From Bacillota bacterium (GTDB lineage Bacteria > Bacillota > Clostridia > Clostridiales > Clostridiaceae), in NCBI GenBank assembly GCA_023451395.1, contig JAEXZL010000085.1:1-9791 (forward strand): a stretch of 9,791 nucleotides of DNA, read 5' to 3'. The translations under genes and the position numbers were made by a program. The notes beneath the pieces were generated by a model that searched no databases, was not told the origin of the DNA, and saw only the letters and a list, made by a program, of their open reading frames with translations. Numbering within the stretch: position 1 is the first letter of the stretch; every line of letters starts with the position of its first letter. Below are positions 1-5,895 of this stretch, in pieces.

Positions 1-323
1 GTAGAAAAATGATAGACGAAGGCTGTATTGTCGCACTTGCTACAGATTTTAATCCAGGTTCCTGCTTCACACAAAGCATTCCTTTTTTAATTGCACTATC
101 CTGTTACAATATGAATCTTTCCTTAGAAGAGGTGATTACTGCATTAACCATTAATGGTGCAGCTGCCTTAGGTAGAGAAAAGAATATTGGAAGTATTGAT
201 ATTGGAAAGCAAGCTGATTTGCTAATATTAAAATACCCTAGCTATAAGTTTCTTCTTTATAATCTTTCCACAAATATAGTGGCAAAGACTATAAAAAAGG
301 GAGTAGTGGTTTCAGAAAATTAA
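1..323 (+). CDS. hutI: Imidazolonepropionase, C-terminal part (5' end outside window)
   Basis: This is the last third or so of imidazolonepropionase, the amidohydrolase that opens the imidazolone ring to N-formimino-L-glutamate in histidine degradation. The frame is open to the left edge (Arg-Lys precede the first Met at base 9), so that Met is internal and the gene begins outside the window. The visible part opens with ARK-like residues, then VALATDFNPGS, a hallmark of HutI; the Asp in this motif is a metal ligand in the amidohydrolase family. The segment GSIDIGKQADLLIL is the usual C-terminal amidohydrolase return to the small beta domain. The gene ends with TAA at 321-323. No good terminator hairpin follows, only a short T run. 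hutI is often the last gene of a hut operon, which would then lie to the left. Confidence 0.93.
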   Translation, partial: RKMIDEGCIVALATDFNPGSCFTQSIPFLIALSCYNMNLSLEEVITALTINGAAALGREKNIGSIDIGKQADLLILKYPSYKFLLYNLSTNIVAKTIKKGVVVSEN

Positions 324-329
324 TTTTTT

Positions 330-343
330 GTAACCTAGGTTAC
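330..343. promoter_or_regulatory. Perfect 14-bp palindrome, candidate operator
   Basis: The sequence GTAACCTAGGTTAC is a perfect inverted repeat that can be read as GTAAC-N4-GTTAC, the 5-4-5 geometry used by Fnr-type regulators. It lies between hutI and the Fe-S gene. Its centre (336/337) is about 41.5 bases upstream of the start predicted from the TATAAT at 366-371. It has no loop, so it is a poor RNA hairpin and more likely a protein site. The regulator is unknown. Confidence 0.5.
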
Positions 344-365
344 TGCATAAATTATGATTTCCTAT

Positions 366-371
366 TATAAT
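366..371 (+). promoter_or_regulatory. Putative -10 box for the Fe-S protein gene
   Basis: A perfect TATAAT stands here, but 16 to 18 bases upstream there is no recognisable -35 hexamer (CTGCAT at 343-348 for a 17-base spacer). The place of the -35 is taken by the 330-343 palindrome, which suggests an activator-dependent promoter. A second TATAAT at 415-420 is too close to the ribosome binding site (426-430) to leave a useful leader. Confidence 0.4.
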
Positions 372-376
372 TTATC

Positions 377-390
377 TGTACCTAGGTTTA
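377..390. promoter_or_regulatory. Second, imperfect CCTAGG palindrome
   Basis: The core ACCTAGGT (380-387) repeats the centre of the 330-343 palindrome, 47 bases further on. The outer half-sites are degraded (TGTAC-CTAG-GTTTA). It would overlap the transcription start predicted from the TATAAT at 366-371, so a protein bound here might repress. It is offered as a paired site, not as a proven operator. Confidence 0.4.
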
Positions 391-438
391 TTTTTTATTA
401 TAGGACTTATTTAATATAATTATTTGGGGGTATTGTTG

Positions 439-1173
439 ATGATTAGAAAGATTGTAAATATTAATAAAGATTTGTGTAATGGCTGCGGAATATGTCTAAA
501 AGCTTGTCATGAAGCAGCTATAGTCCTTAAAGATGGAAAAGCTGAGCTTTTAAAGGATATTTACTGCGATGGTTTAGGAGATTGTCTATCAGGATGTCCT
601 ACCGGTGCCATAACTATAATTGAAAGAGAAGCAGATGGCTATGATGAAGAAGCTGTAGAGAGAAGAGTTAGCACACTGAAGCAGAGCTTAAGCCTTAATA
701 ATGCAGGACTAGGGAAAATAGCATCCTGTGATAGTTCATTTATTCTTGAAAGAAAAAACAATGGGTGCAGTGGTTCCTTATCTAAAGAGATTAAAAATAA
801 CCATAAAGCTTCAGATCTTATGCAATGGCCTGTACAGCTTCAGCTTATTAATAGTAGGGCACCTTTTTTAAAGGATTCTGAGCTTCTTATTACTGCACAG
901 TGCAGTGCTTATGCTTATAAAAATTTTCATGAGGATTTTATGAAGGACAAAATAACCATAATCGCTTGCCCTAAGTTATCTGATAATGAATACAATAAAA
1001 ATAAGCTTTACGAATTATTGAAAGACAATAATATAAGAAGCATTAAGGTTATAAGAATGGAAGTTCCCTGTTGTGGTGGACTTACTGGAGGAGTTAAAGA
1101 GGCCATGAAAAGAGTTAATTATTCCATTGATTATGAAGAAATAACCATAAATTCTCAGGGAGAAATCATTTAA
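439..1173 (+). CDS. 4Fe-4S ferredoxin-like protein with Cys-rich C-terminal domain
   Basis: A 244-residue cytoplasmic iron-sulfur protein of a family widespread in anaerobes whose reaction I do not know. ATG 439 is chosen because GGGGG at 426-430 lies eight bases upstream; in-frame TTG codons at 424, 433 and 436 are less likely. Residues 1-62 form a ferredoxin module: C13-x2-C16-x2-C19-x3-C23, then C43-x5-C49-x3-C53-P. The second motif has Leu at 46, where a classical ferredoxin has a fourth Cys, so one cluster lacks the usual ligand set. Residues about 105-244 form a second domain with GCSGS (C110), QWPVQL, C155, ACPKL (C177) and EVPCCGG (C211, C212), enough thiols for another metal site. 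There is no membrane segment. An electron-transfer or redox-sensing role is inferred. The flavoprotein downstream could be a partner, but it has its own likely promoter. Confidence 0.88.
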   Translation: MIRKIVNINKDLCNGCGICLKACHEAAIVLKDGKAELLKDIYCDGLGDCLSGCPTGAITIIEREADGYDEEAVERRVSTLKQSLSLNNAGLGKIASCDSSFILERKNNGCSGSLSKEIKNNHKASDLMQWPVQLQLINSRAPFLKDSELLITAQCSAYAYKNFHEDFMKDKITIIACPKLSDNEYNKNKLYELLKDNNIRSIKVIRMEVPCCGGLTGGVKEAMKRVNYSIDYEEITINSQGEII

Positions 1174-1235
1174 TTTAATATGAGTGTACTAATTTTCTAA
1201 AATTTAATAGGAAACTCTCCAAAGGAATAAAAATG

Positions 1236-1244
1236 TGGTAAAAT
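1236..1244 (+). promoter_or_regulatory. Possible extended -10 promoter for the flavoprotein gene
   Basis: TGG-TAAAAT reads as an extended -10 element (TGn plus a hexamer close to TATAAT), 36 bases upstream of the GGAGG of the next gene. No convincing -35 is present, as is common for extended -10 promoters. Read-through from the Fe-S gene is also possible, since no clear terminator lies between 1174 and 1235. Confidence 0.35.
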
Positions 1245-1291
1245 AGATATAACACCTTAAGGGTATTTTGTATAAGTGTGGAGGGGTTTTC

Positions 1292-2272
1292 TTGAAAGTT
1301 TATGATATTATTATAATAGGTGGGGGACTCTCGGGTATGACTGCTGCAATAGCTGCTAGTGAAAGAGGTATTAAAGATATACTGATTTTAGAGAGAGAGG
1401 ATTATTTAGGAGGAATACTTGTTCAGTGTATTCATCATGGTTTTGGGGAAGGAATAACTAAAGATATTCTTACTGGTCCTGAATTTGCCCAATACTTTAT
1501 TGATAAATTAAAATTTCATAATATTGAATATAAATTGAATACTATGGTATTGGATTTAAGTAGAAGCAGAGTGATTACTGCGGTAAATCCAGAGGAAGGT
1601 ATAATTGAATATAAGGGTAGGGCAATTATCCTTGCTACAGGCTGTAGAGAAAAATATAATGGGAATATAAATGTTCCAATGAATGGATTTGCAGGTATTT
1701 ATACTGCAGGGTCAGCACATAAGTTCATTAATTTTCAAGGTTATCTTCCAGGGAAGAACGTGGTAATCTTTGGATCCAGTGATATAGCACTTATTGTGGC
1801 TAGAAGATTAATAGTTGAAGGTGCAAAGGTTAAAGCAATTATTGAAAAGCAGCCTTATCTCCATTCTCACAGAAATAAGATAACTAAATGTATAGAAGAT
1901 TTTAATCTTAATGTAAAGCTGGGGCATACAATAACTGAGACTATTGGTTCAGAAAGAATAACTGGGGTTAAAGTAGCAAAAATTGATGAAAATGGAAGAT
2001 TCCTTAAGGATACTGAGGAATATATAGATTGTGATTGCCTACTACTATCTGTTGGGTGGATGCCAGAGAGTGAGCTTCCTGAAAAAGCAGGAGTACGATT
2101 GTCCTTAAGTACAGGAGGACCTGAGGTGAGTGAGGATTTAGAAACTAGCCTTCAAGGAATATTTGCTTGTGGAAATCTTATTCATACTTATGGATGGGCT
2201 GAGGATGTAGCTAAGGAAGGTTATAAGGCAGGAATCAAAGCATCTAATTATGTTGAAAGTTATATAAAGTAA
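1292..2272 (+). CDS. FAD-dependent pyridine nucleotide-disulfide oxidoreductase-like protein (GlpA-partner type)
   Basis: A 326-residue flavoprotein. The TTG start at 1292 is preferred: GGAGGGG at 1280-1286 is ideally placed, and the protein then opens MKVYDIIIIGGGLSG. A TTG at 1268 would add eight residues containing the ribosome binding site itself. The FAD motif is G10-G-G12-x2-G15, with the acidic end of the second strand at E34. LGGIL-QCIHHGFG, ATGCRE (C118), YTAG-A, LLSVGW-PE-EL and GIFACGN-H match the flavoprotein that in many Firmicutes is encoded between glpA-type glycerol-3-phosphate dehydrogenase and a DUF1667 protein. Neither partner is visible here. The second Rossmann motif reads G161-S-S163-D-I-A166 instead of GxGxxG, which may weaken or change NAD(P)H binding. 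No CxxC redox disulfide is seen. The substrate is unknown. A bidirectional terminator begins directly at the stop. Confidence 0.88.
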   Translation: MKVYDIIIIGGGLSGMTAAIAASERGIKDILILEREDYLGGILVQCIHHGFGEGITKDILTGPEFAQYFIDKLKFHNIEYKLNTMVLDLSRSRVITAVNPEEGIIEYKGRAIILATGCREKYNGNINVPMNGFAGIYTAGSAHKFINFQGYLPGKNVVIFGSSDIALIVARRLIVEGAKVKAIIEKQPYLHSHRNKITKCIEDFNLNVKLGHTITETIGSERITGVKVAKIDENGRFLKDTEEYIDCDCLLLSVGWMPESELPEKAGVRLSLSTGGPEVSEDLETSLQGIFACGNLIHTYGWAEDVAKEGYKAGIKASNYVESYIK

Positions 2273-2319
2273 AGAGAGTACAGTGGTTATTTTCATATGA
2301 TGATACTGCTGTACTCTCT
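2273..2319. terminator. Bidirectional terminator between convergent genes
   Basis: AGAGAGTACAG (2273-2283) pairs perfectly over 11 bases with CTGTACTCTCT (2309-2319), with a 25-base loop. T-rich sequence follows on the plus strand (AATTATTTTCTTT), and on the minus strand the run after the stem is also T-rich. The right arm and part of the loop contain the last codons and TGA stop (2293-2295) of the leftward GDSL gene, so the hairpin serves both genes. Confidence 0.7.
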
Positions 2320-2895
2320 AATTATTTTCTTTACTTCTCCGGCCATTTTTAAATTTCCATCAGCATTAGGATGAATACCGTCAATATAATAAGGATTTAG
2401 GCTGTTTATTTTTAAATTCATAAAAAGATTATAAAAATCAATGAAGGGAAGTTTTCTCTTTTTAATCTGATATCTCAGCGAGTTTACTAAAAACTCTAGT
2501 TCATGGCTGATTTTATCATAATCAAGTCCTGAGTCCCAGGATGTTTCGGCCATATCCTTTAGAATAGGGGGAGGTGCTGCAGGAATAGCTAAAATAGAAG
2601 AAGAAGCTAATTCCTCCAAGAGAAGAAGAATATTGGCAATAATAGTATCATGCTTCCTGCCTAAAAGAAGGTCGTTGGTTCCTATTAGAACAATAGCAAC
2701 ATCTGGAACCTTTGAGATTACATCATTATAAGAACGGGAAAGTAATCCAGTGGTTGTATCTCCAGGAAAGCCTTTATTTATTAATGTTAAGTTCAGCTCA
2801 TTTTTTAAGGACGCTTGTACTATATCACACCAGCTTTCACCGTATCTTAAGCCGTATCCAGATACTAGACTATCCCCAAAGGTAATAAGTTTCAT
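2293..2895 (-). CDS. SGNH/GDSL-family esterase or acyl hydrolase
   Basis: A 200-residue SGNH hydrolase related to the TAP/lysophospholipase L1 group. These enzymes cleave esters or thioesters with a Ser-Asp-His triad. All blocks are present: block I FGDSL with nucleophile S9, block II GFPGD with oxyanion Gly45, block III GTND with N74, and block V DGIHPN with D172 and H175, so the enzyme should be active. There is no signal peptide, so it is probably cytoplasmic; the substrate is not predictable. The start at 2895 is supported by GGGAGGT at 2901-2907. An upstream in-frame extension to 3150 exists but overlaps the preceding gene and has no family homology. It follows the RusA-like gene by 13 bases and is clearly co-transcribed from the promoter at 3610-3638. 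Confidence 0.9.
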   Translation of the reverse strand: MKLITFGDSLVSGYGLRYGESWCDIVQASLKNELNLTLINKGFPGDTTTGLLSRSYNDVISKVPDVAIVLIGTNDLLLGRKHDTIIANILLLLEELASSSILAIPAAPPPILKDMAETSWDSGLDYDKISHELEFLVNSLRYQIKKRKLPFIDFYNLFMNLKINSLNPYYIDGIHPNADGNLKMAGEVKKIIREYSSIII

Positions 2896-2908
2896 AAAGT
2901 ACCTCCCT

Positions 2909-3571
2909 TTAGAAAAGCTTTTTAAAACATTCCTTACATATAAGTATTTTACCATTATTAGCGGAAATGCCTTCCTCAATACTTTTTTCGCAGATATTGC
3001 AGTATTGTCCTTTTGAATCTCCTTTTTCTTCTTTCTTAATCCTTGAGCTGGATGAGTGGGAATCAGAATTGCTAGGGGCATTAATATTGCCACTTGAACT
3101 CTTTTTGTTAGAAGGAGAAGAATACTGAATCTTTTCTTCAGGAATATCACGTTTTTTTATAGAATAATCCATAAAATAGCTACTTTCACCATAGAGCTCT
3201 AACTCAAAACGAGGATTTATCTTATCGTAGTATTCTTCAATAATAATTCTTCTAATCTGAGCATCATTAATTATAACTCCGCTCTTTTCTATACCATCAA
3301 ATATACTTTTAGTAATATTATTTGTATCAGGATGTCTTTTTTCACTTTTATAATAAACCTTAAGCACCGCAATTAAGGCCTCAGTAAAAACCAAATCAGG
3401 ATTTTGAAGTCTAGCTTCATAGGCTATTTTTTCTTCATAAAGGGCATATCTATCATGGTATTTCCCAGAGTTATAGGGAAGAATTGCCCTGCCTTGGGTA
3501 TTAAAAAGCTTAAAATTTGATTTGGATAGAGGCGATCCGGTTACTATTATTTTTGCATAATTGGCTGTCAT
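2909..3571 (-). CDS. RusA-like endonuclease-fold protein with C-terminal zinc ribbon
   Basis: A 220-residue protein. Residues 5-128 resemble RusA, the Holliday-junction resolvase usually carried by prophages: a GSPLSK segment near the N-terminus, the acidic motif HPDTNNITKSIFDGIE (D82, N84, N85, D92) and INDAQI (D103). In E. coli RusA the catalytic acids are D70, D72 and D91. By my alignment the first and third are kept (D82, D103) and the middle one is Asn84, so resolvase activity is doubtful. Residues about 151-187 are a Ser-rich, low-complexity linker. Residues 191-215 form a zinc ribbon, C191-x2-C194 and C212-x2-C215. Start 3571 is set by GAGGAG at 3579-3584, seven bases upstream; a start at 3607 lacks a site. 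No phage genes surround it, so it looks like a resident chromosomal gene, in operon with the GDSL esterase. Confidence 0.82.
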   Translation of the reverse strand: MTANYAKIIVTGSPLSKSNFKLFNTQGRAILPYNSGKYHDRYALYEEKIAYEARLQNPDLVFTEALIAVLKVYYKSEKRHPDTNNITKSIFDGIEKSGVIINDAQIRRIIIEEYYDKINPRFELELYGESSYFMDYSIKKRDIPEEKIQYSSPSNKKSSSGNINAPSNSDSHSSSSRIKKEEKGDSKGQYCNICEKSIEEGISANNGKILICKECFKKLF

Positions 3572-3609
3572 GATTAATCTCCTCAAAATAGAAATATATG
3601 TTCGCATAA

Positions 3610-3638
3610 ATTATATCATTATGAATAACCAATTACAA
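3610..3638 (-). promoter_or_regulatory. Sigma-A-type promoter for the RusA-like/GDSL operon
   Basis: On the minus strand, TTGTAA (3638-3633), a 17-base spacer and a perfect TATAAT (3615-3610) form a near-consensus promoter. The start would be near 3603, about 20 bases before the GAGGAG ribosome binding site. It is divergent from the tsaD promoter, with the two -35 boxes 28 bases apart. Confidence 0.7.
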
Positions 3639-3666
3639 CTTAGGATATACAAATGCTGAAAGTTTA

Positions 3667-3695
3667 TTGAATATAGAATATCAATACAGTATAAT
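3667..3695 (+). promoter_or_regulatory. Sigma-A-type promoter for tsaD
   Basis: TTGAAT (3667-3672), a 17-base spacer and perfect TATAAT (3690-3695). The predicted start is near 3702, giving a leader of about 27 bases with GAGGGG at 3718-3723 just before the ATG. This suggests steady, housekeeping-type expression. Confidence 0.72.
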
Positions 3696-3728
3696 ACTAA
3701 TGTTAATAAGAAATAGCGAGGGGATTTA

Positions 3729-4751
3729 ATGAAAGATAAGATAAAGATATTAGCTATTGAAAGTAGCTGTGACGAAACCTCGGCAGCAGTCGTATTAAAT
3801 GGTAGGCAGGTATTATCTAACGTAATTTCATCTCAAATTGATATACATAAGAAGTTCGGCGGCGTTGTACCGGAGGTAGCTTCAAGAAAGCATATTGAGG
3901 TAATTAATGAAGTAGTTGAGCAGGCTTTGCTAGAGGCAGGGACCTCTTTAGAAGAAATTGATGCAGTGGCGGTTACCTACGGACCAGGACTTGTAGGGGC
4001 CTTATTAGTTGGACTACAGTATGCAAAGGGCTTAGCTTTTTCCCTGGGAAAACCATTAATTGGAGTCAATCATATTGAGGGACATATAAGTGCTAATTAT
4101 ATTGAAGATAAAGATTTGGAACCACCCTTTATTTCTTTAGTAGTATCTGGAGGACATACTTTTATTGTTCATGTTAAGGACTATGGTACTTATGAAGTAA
4201 TAGGGGAAACCAGAGATGATGCTGCTGGCGAAGCCTATGATAAGGTAGCTAGAGCAATTGGCCTCGGTTATCCTGGTGGACCTAAGATAGATAAGCTTGC
4301 TAAGGAAGGTAACGAAAATGCAATTAAGTTTCCAAGAGCTACCTTCCATGATGAAACCTTAGATTTTTCCTTTAGTGGATTAAAATCTGCAGTGCTAAAC
4401 TATTTAAATAAAAATCAAATGGCAGGGAATGAAATTAAGAGGGAAGATGTGGCTGCTTCCTTTCAAAAGTCTGTTATTGATGTACTCACAGATAATGTTT
4501 TAGCTACCTGCGAAAGGTTTAAAGCAAATAAAATTGCTGTTGCCGGTGGAGTAGCCTCCAATAGCGCTTTAAGAAATAGGCTTTTAGTGGAGGGGGATAA
4601 AAGAGGTATTAGAATAATCTTCCCAACTCCTATATTATGCACAGATAATGCAGCTATGATAGGCAGTGCGGCTTATTTTAAGTATGTTAAAAATGAATTC
4701 TCTACTCTTGACTTAAATGCCAAGCCTAATTTAAAGCTTGGAGAAAAATAA
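3729..4751 (+). CDS. tsaD: tRNA N6-adenosine threonylcarbamoyltransferase TsaD
   Basis: TsaD (Gcp/YgjD/Kae1 family) moves the threonylcarbamoyl group from TC-AMP to A37 of ANN-decoding tRNAs, working with TsaB and TsaE. It is essential or nearly so in most bacteria and acts in the cytoplasm. The 340-residue length is normal. ASKHA-fold motifs are intact: AIESSCDETS at the N-terminus, GGVVPEVASRKH (44-55), the metal ligands H115 and H119 in NHIEGH, SGGHT (140-144), the long AAGEAYDKVAR-LGYPGGP segment (165-185), and D306 in CTDNAAM, the third metal ligand. ATG 3729 follows GAGGGG by five bases. The next gene starts about 19 bases after the stop with no terminator between, so the two are probably one transcript. 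In B. subtilis the tsaD gene also lies beside an ABC-F gene; here one sits about 3.2 kb away. Confidence 0.97.
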   Translation: MKDKIKILAIESSCDETSAAVVLNGRQVLSNVISSQIDIHKKFGGVVPEVASRKHIEVINEVVEQALLEAGTSLEEIDAVAVTYGPGLVGALLVGLQYAKGLAFSLGKPLIGVNHIEGHISANYIEDKDLEPPFISLVVSGGHTFIVHVKDYGTYEVIGETRDDAAGEAYDKVARAIGLGYPGGPKIDKLAKEGNENAIKFPRATFHDETLDFSFSGLKSAVLNYLNKNQMAGNEIKREDVAASFQKSVIDVLTDNVLATCERFKANKIAVAGGVASNSALRNRLLVEGDKRGIRIIFPTPILCTDNAAMIGSAAYFKYVKNEFSTLDLNAKPNLKLGEK

Positions 4752-4770
4752 AAGGTAAAAGGTGGTACGA

Positions 4771-5787
4771 GTGAAGCTATTAAACCATTCCAATTCTATT
4801 CATAAGGTTAAAAAAAGAAAAAAACTTAATCCTAAGATTATAGCCAAGTTTCTAGCGCTTTTGATAATTGTAGGTCTATTAGGGGGCTTCATTTATGAGA
4901 AGCTCAGCTTTGCTAATGACTTAGCTGCATTGAAGACTAAATCTAAATATTCCACAATAAATGGAAAGGAAATTCACTTTAAGTATTCTAGTGGTGGTGA
5001 ATATACCTTAATTTTTGAAAGCGATATTGGCTATACCTATTATGAATGGGATAAGGTAATAGAGCTAATGCCAGATAATATTGAGGTTAACACCTTTATG
5101 TATGATCGTTCTGGGTACGGTGATAGTGAGAAGCTTGATTATGAAAACCCTGAGGCACAGGCGAAAAAGCTTCATTTGCTTTTTAGGAAAATAGGACTTG
5201 AAGCTCCTTATATTTTAGTTGGTGATGGCTATGGTAGTTTAGTAATGACTAATTTTGCTAAACTATACAAGGATGAGATAGCAGGCATGGTGCTTATTAA
5301 TCCTATAAATGAGGAATATATGAAGACCTCAGAATTCATTAAGGAAAAGGAAAAGGGTGCTTTTAGGAGAAAGGTTGAACAGCTAGGTTCATATGTAGGT
5401 TTTACAAGAACTTTAGAAAGGGTGGGCCTTGTAAACTATCCAGCCGGTCTATTAGAGAATGTATCTGATGTTCATGGAGAAGATATTAGGGTGCATAGGG
5501 TTTCCGATGACTTTGCAACGGCTGTTATTAATGAAACTCAAGTGCTTTTGTCAGGAGATAGTACCTCTCAAAGTCCAGGTATGATAGGGGACAACCCTCT
5601 TGCTATAGTGGTAAATGAAAAAAACAATATTGAAAGTCAAAGGGCTTTAACCTCATTAACAGGCGGCAGTTCGCAGTTTATCCAAAGTGTAAATCCTGAA
5701 GGAGAAGTAATTCCTTTGGAAAATTATAAGGCTGTCCAGGAAGCAATAAAGTTTGTAGTAAGAGAAAATGAGAAAAAAACCCAATAA
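4771..5787 (+). CDS. Membrane-anchored alpha/beta-hydrolase-like protein lacking catalytic Ser and His
   Basis: About 338 residues. A basic N-terminus (KVKKRKK, 12-18) precedes one hydrophobic segment (about 23-42), so the rest should be outside the membrane with the N-terminus in the cytoplasm. Residues about 78-330 follow the alpha/beta-hydrolase plan: a first strand with FESDIG at the oxyanion position, YDRSGYGDS (111-119), and the strand-5 elbow ILVGDGYGS (148-156). Active relatives read GHSxGG here; this protein has Gly153 at the nucleophile position. The late GGSSQFIQ segment (298-305) matches where relatives have SGHFIQ, so Gln302 replaces the catalytic His. It is probably a non-hydrolytic protein or uses different chemistry. 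GTG 4771 follows AAAGGTGG at 4758-4765; GTG 4762 is a possible alternative, adding three residues. It is likely co-transcribed with tsaD and is followed by a strong terminator. Confidence 0.85.
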   Translation: MKLLNHSNSIHKVKKRKKLNPKIIAKFLALLIIVGLLGGFIYEKLSFANDLAALKTKSKYSTINGKEIHFKYSSGGEYTLIFESDIGYTYYEWDKVIELMPDNIEVNTFMYDRSGYGDSEKLDYENPEAQAKKLHLLFRKIGLEAPYILVGDGYGSLVMTNFAKLYKDEIAGMVLINPINEEYMKTSEFIKEKEKGAFRRKVEQLGSYVGFTRTLERVGLVNYPAGLLENVSDVHGEDIRVHRVSDDFATAVINETQVLLSGDSTSQSPGMIGDNPLAIVVNEKNNIESQRALTSLTGGSSQFIQSVNPEGEVIPLENYKAVQEAIKFVVRENEKKTQ

Positions 5788-5790
5788 ATG

Positions 5791-5814
5791 CTAGCTATTA
5801 ATAGCTAGTTTTTT
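5791..5814 (+). terminator. Rho-independent terminator after the tsaD unit
   Basis: An 18-base perfect palindrome, CTAGCTATTAATAGCTAG (5791-5808), folds as a 7-bp stem with a TTAA loop and is followed by six T, an A and four more T. It begins three bases after the stop. Its T-run runs straight into the TTGACA of the next promoter. Confidence 0.85.
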
Positions 5815-5817
5815 ATT

Positions 5818-5846
5818 TTGACACATAAATTACATAAAGCTATTAT
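5818..5846 (+). promoter_or_regulatory. Sigma-A-type promoter for htrA
   Basis: A perfect TTGACA (5818-5823), 17-base spacer and TATTAT (5841-5846); an overlapping TATAAT at 5844-5849 would need a 20-base spacer. The predicted start is near 5853, only a few bases ahead of the AGGGG that precedes a mini-ORF at 5872. No CtsR- or CssR-like repeat was recognised. Confidence 0.72.
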
Positions 5847-5871
5847 AATATTAATTTATAGGGGAAAATAT

Positions 5872-5895
5872 ATGAGCATAAAAGGAGGCCGATGA
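5872..5895 (+). other. Seven-codon leader ORF containing the htrA ribosome binding site
   Basis: ATG 5872 opens a mini-ORF coding for MSIKGGR. It has its own AGGGG (5860-5864) with a seven-base spacer. Its TGA (5893-5895) overlaps the start codons of htrA within ATGATGA (5892-5898), and the htrA Shine-Dalgarno AAAGGAGG (5881-5888) lies inside it. Translational coupling is possible; the arrangement could also be chance. Confidence 0.35.

Noticed and set aside
9..11. ATG at 9 as the start of a short hut-related gene
   Set aside because: The frame is open to the left edge and the upstream Arg-Lys fits the HutI alignment, so this Met is internal to a cut-off gene.
415..420. TATAAT as the main promoter of the Fe-S gene
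   Set aside because: Transcription would start about where the ribosome binding site (426-430) lies, leaving no usable leader.
2750..3016. Rightward 88-codon open frame
   Set aside because: It lies antisense across the GDSL and RusA-like genes, has no ribosome binding site and no recognisable domain.
2896..3150. N-terminal extension of the GDSL gene by 85 residues
   Set aside because: It overlaps the end of the RusA-like gene in another frame, has low-complexity Lys-rich sequence with no family match, and a strong GGGAGGT supports the start at 2895.
2909..3571. Prophage remnant
   Set aside because: A RusA-like gene alone hints at phage origin, but no integrase, terminase, repressor or attachment-site repeat is visible nearby.
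4137..4349. Leftward 70-codon open frame inside tsaD
   Set aside because: The tsaD protein is complete and conserved across this stretch; the antisense frame has no start signal or homology I can recognise.
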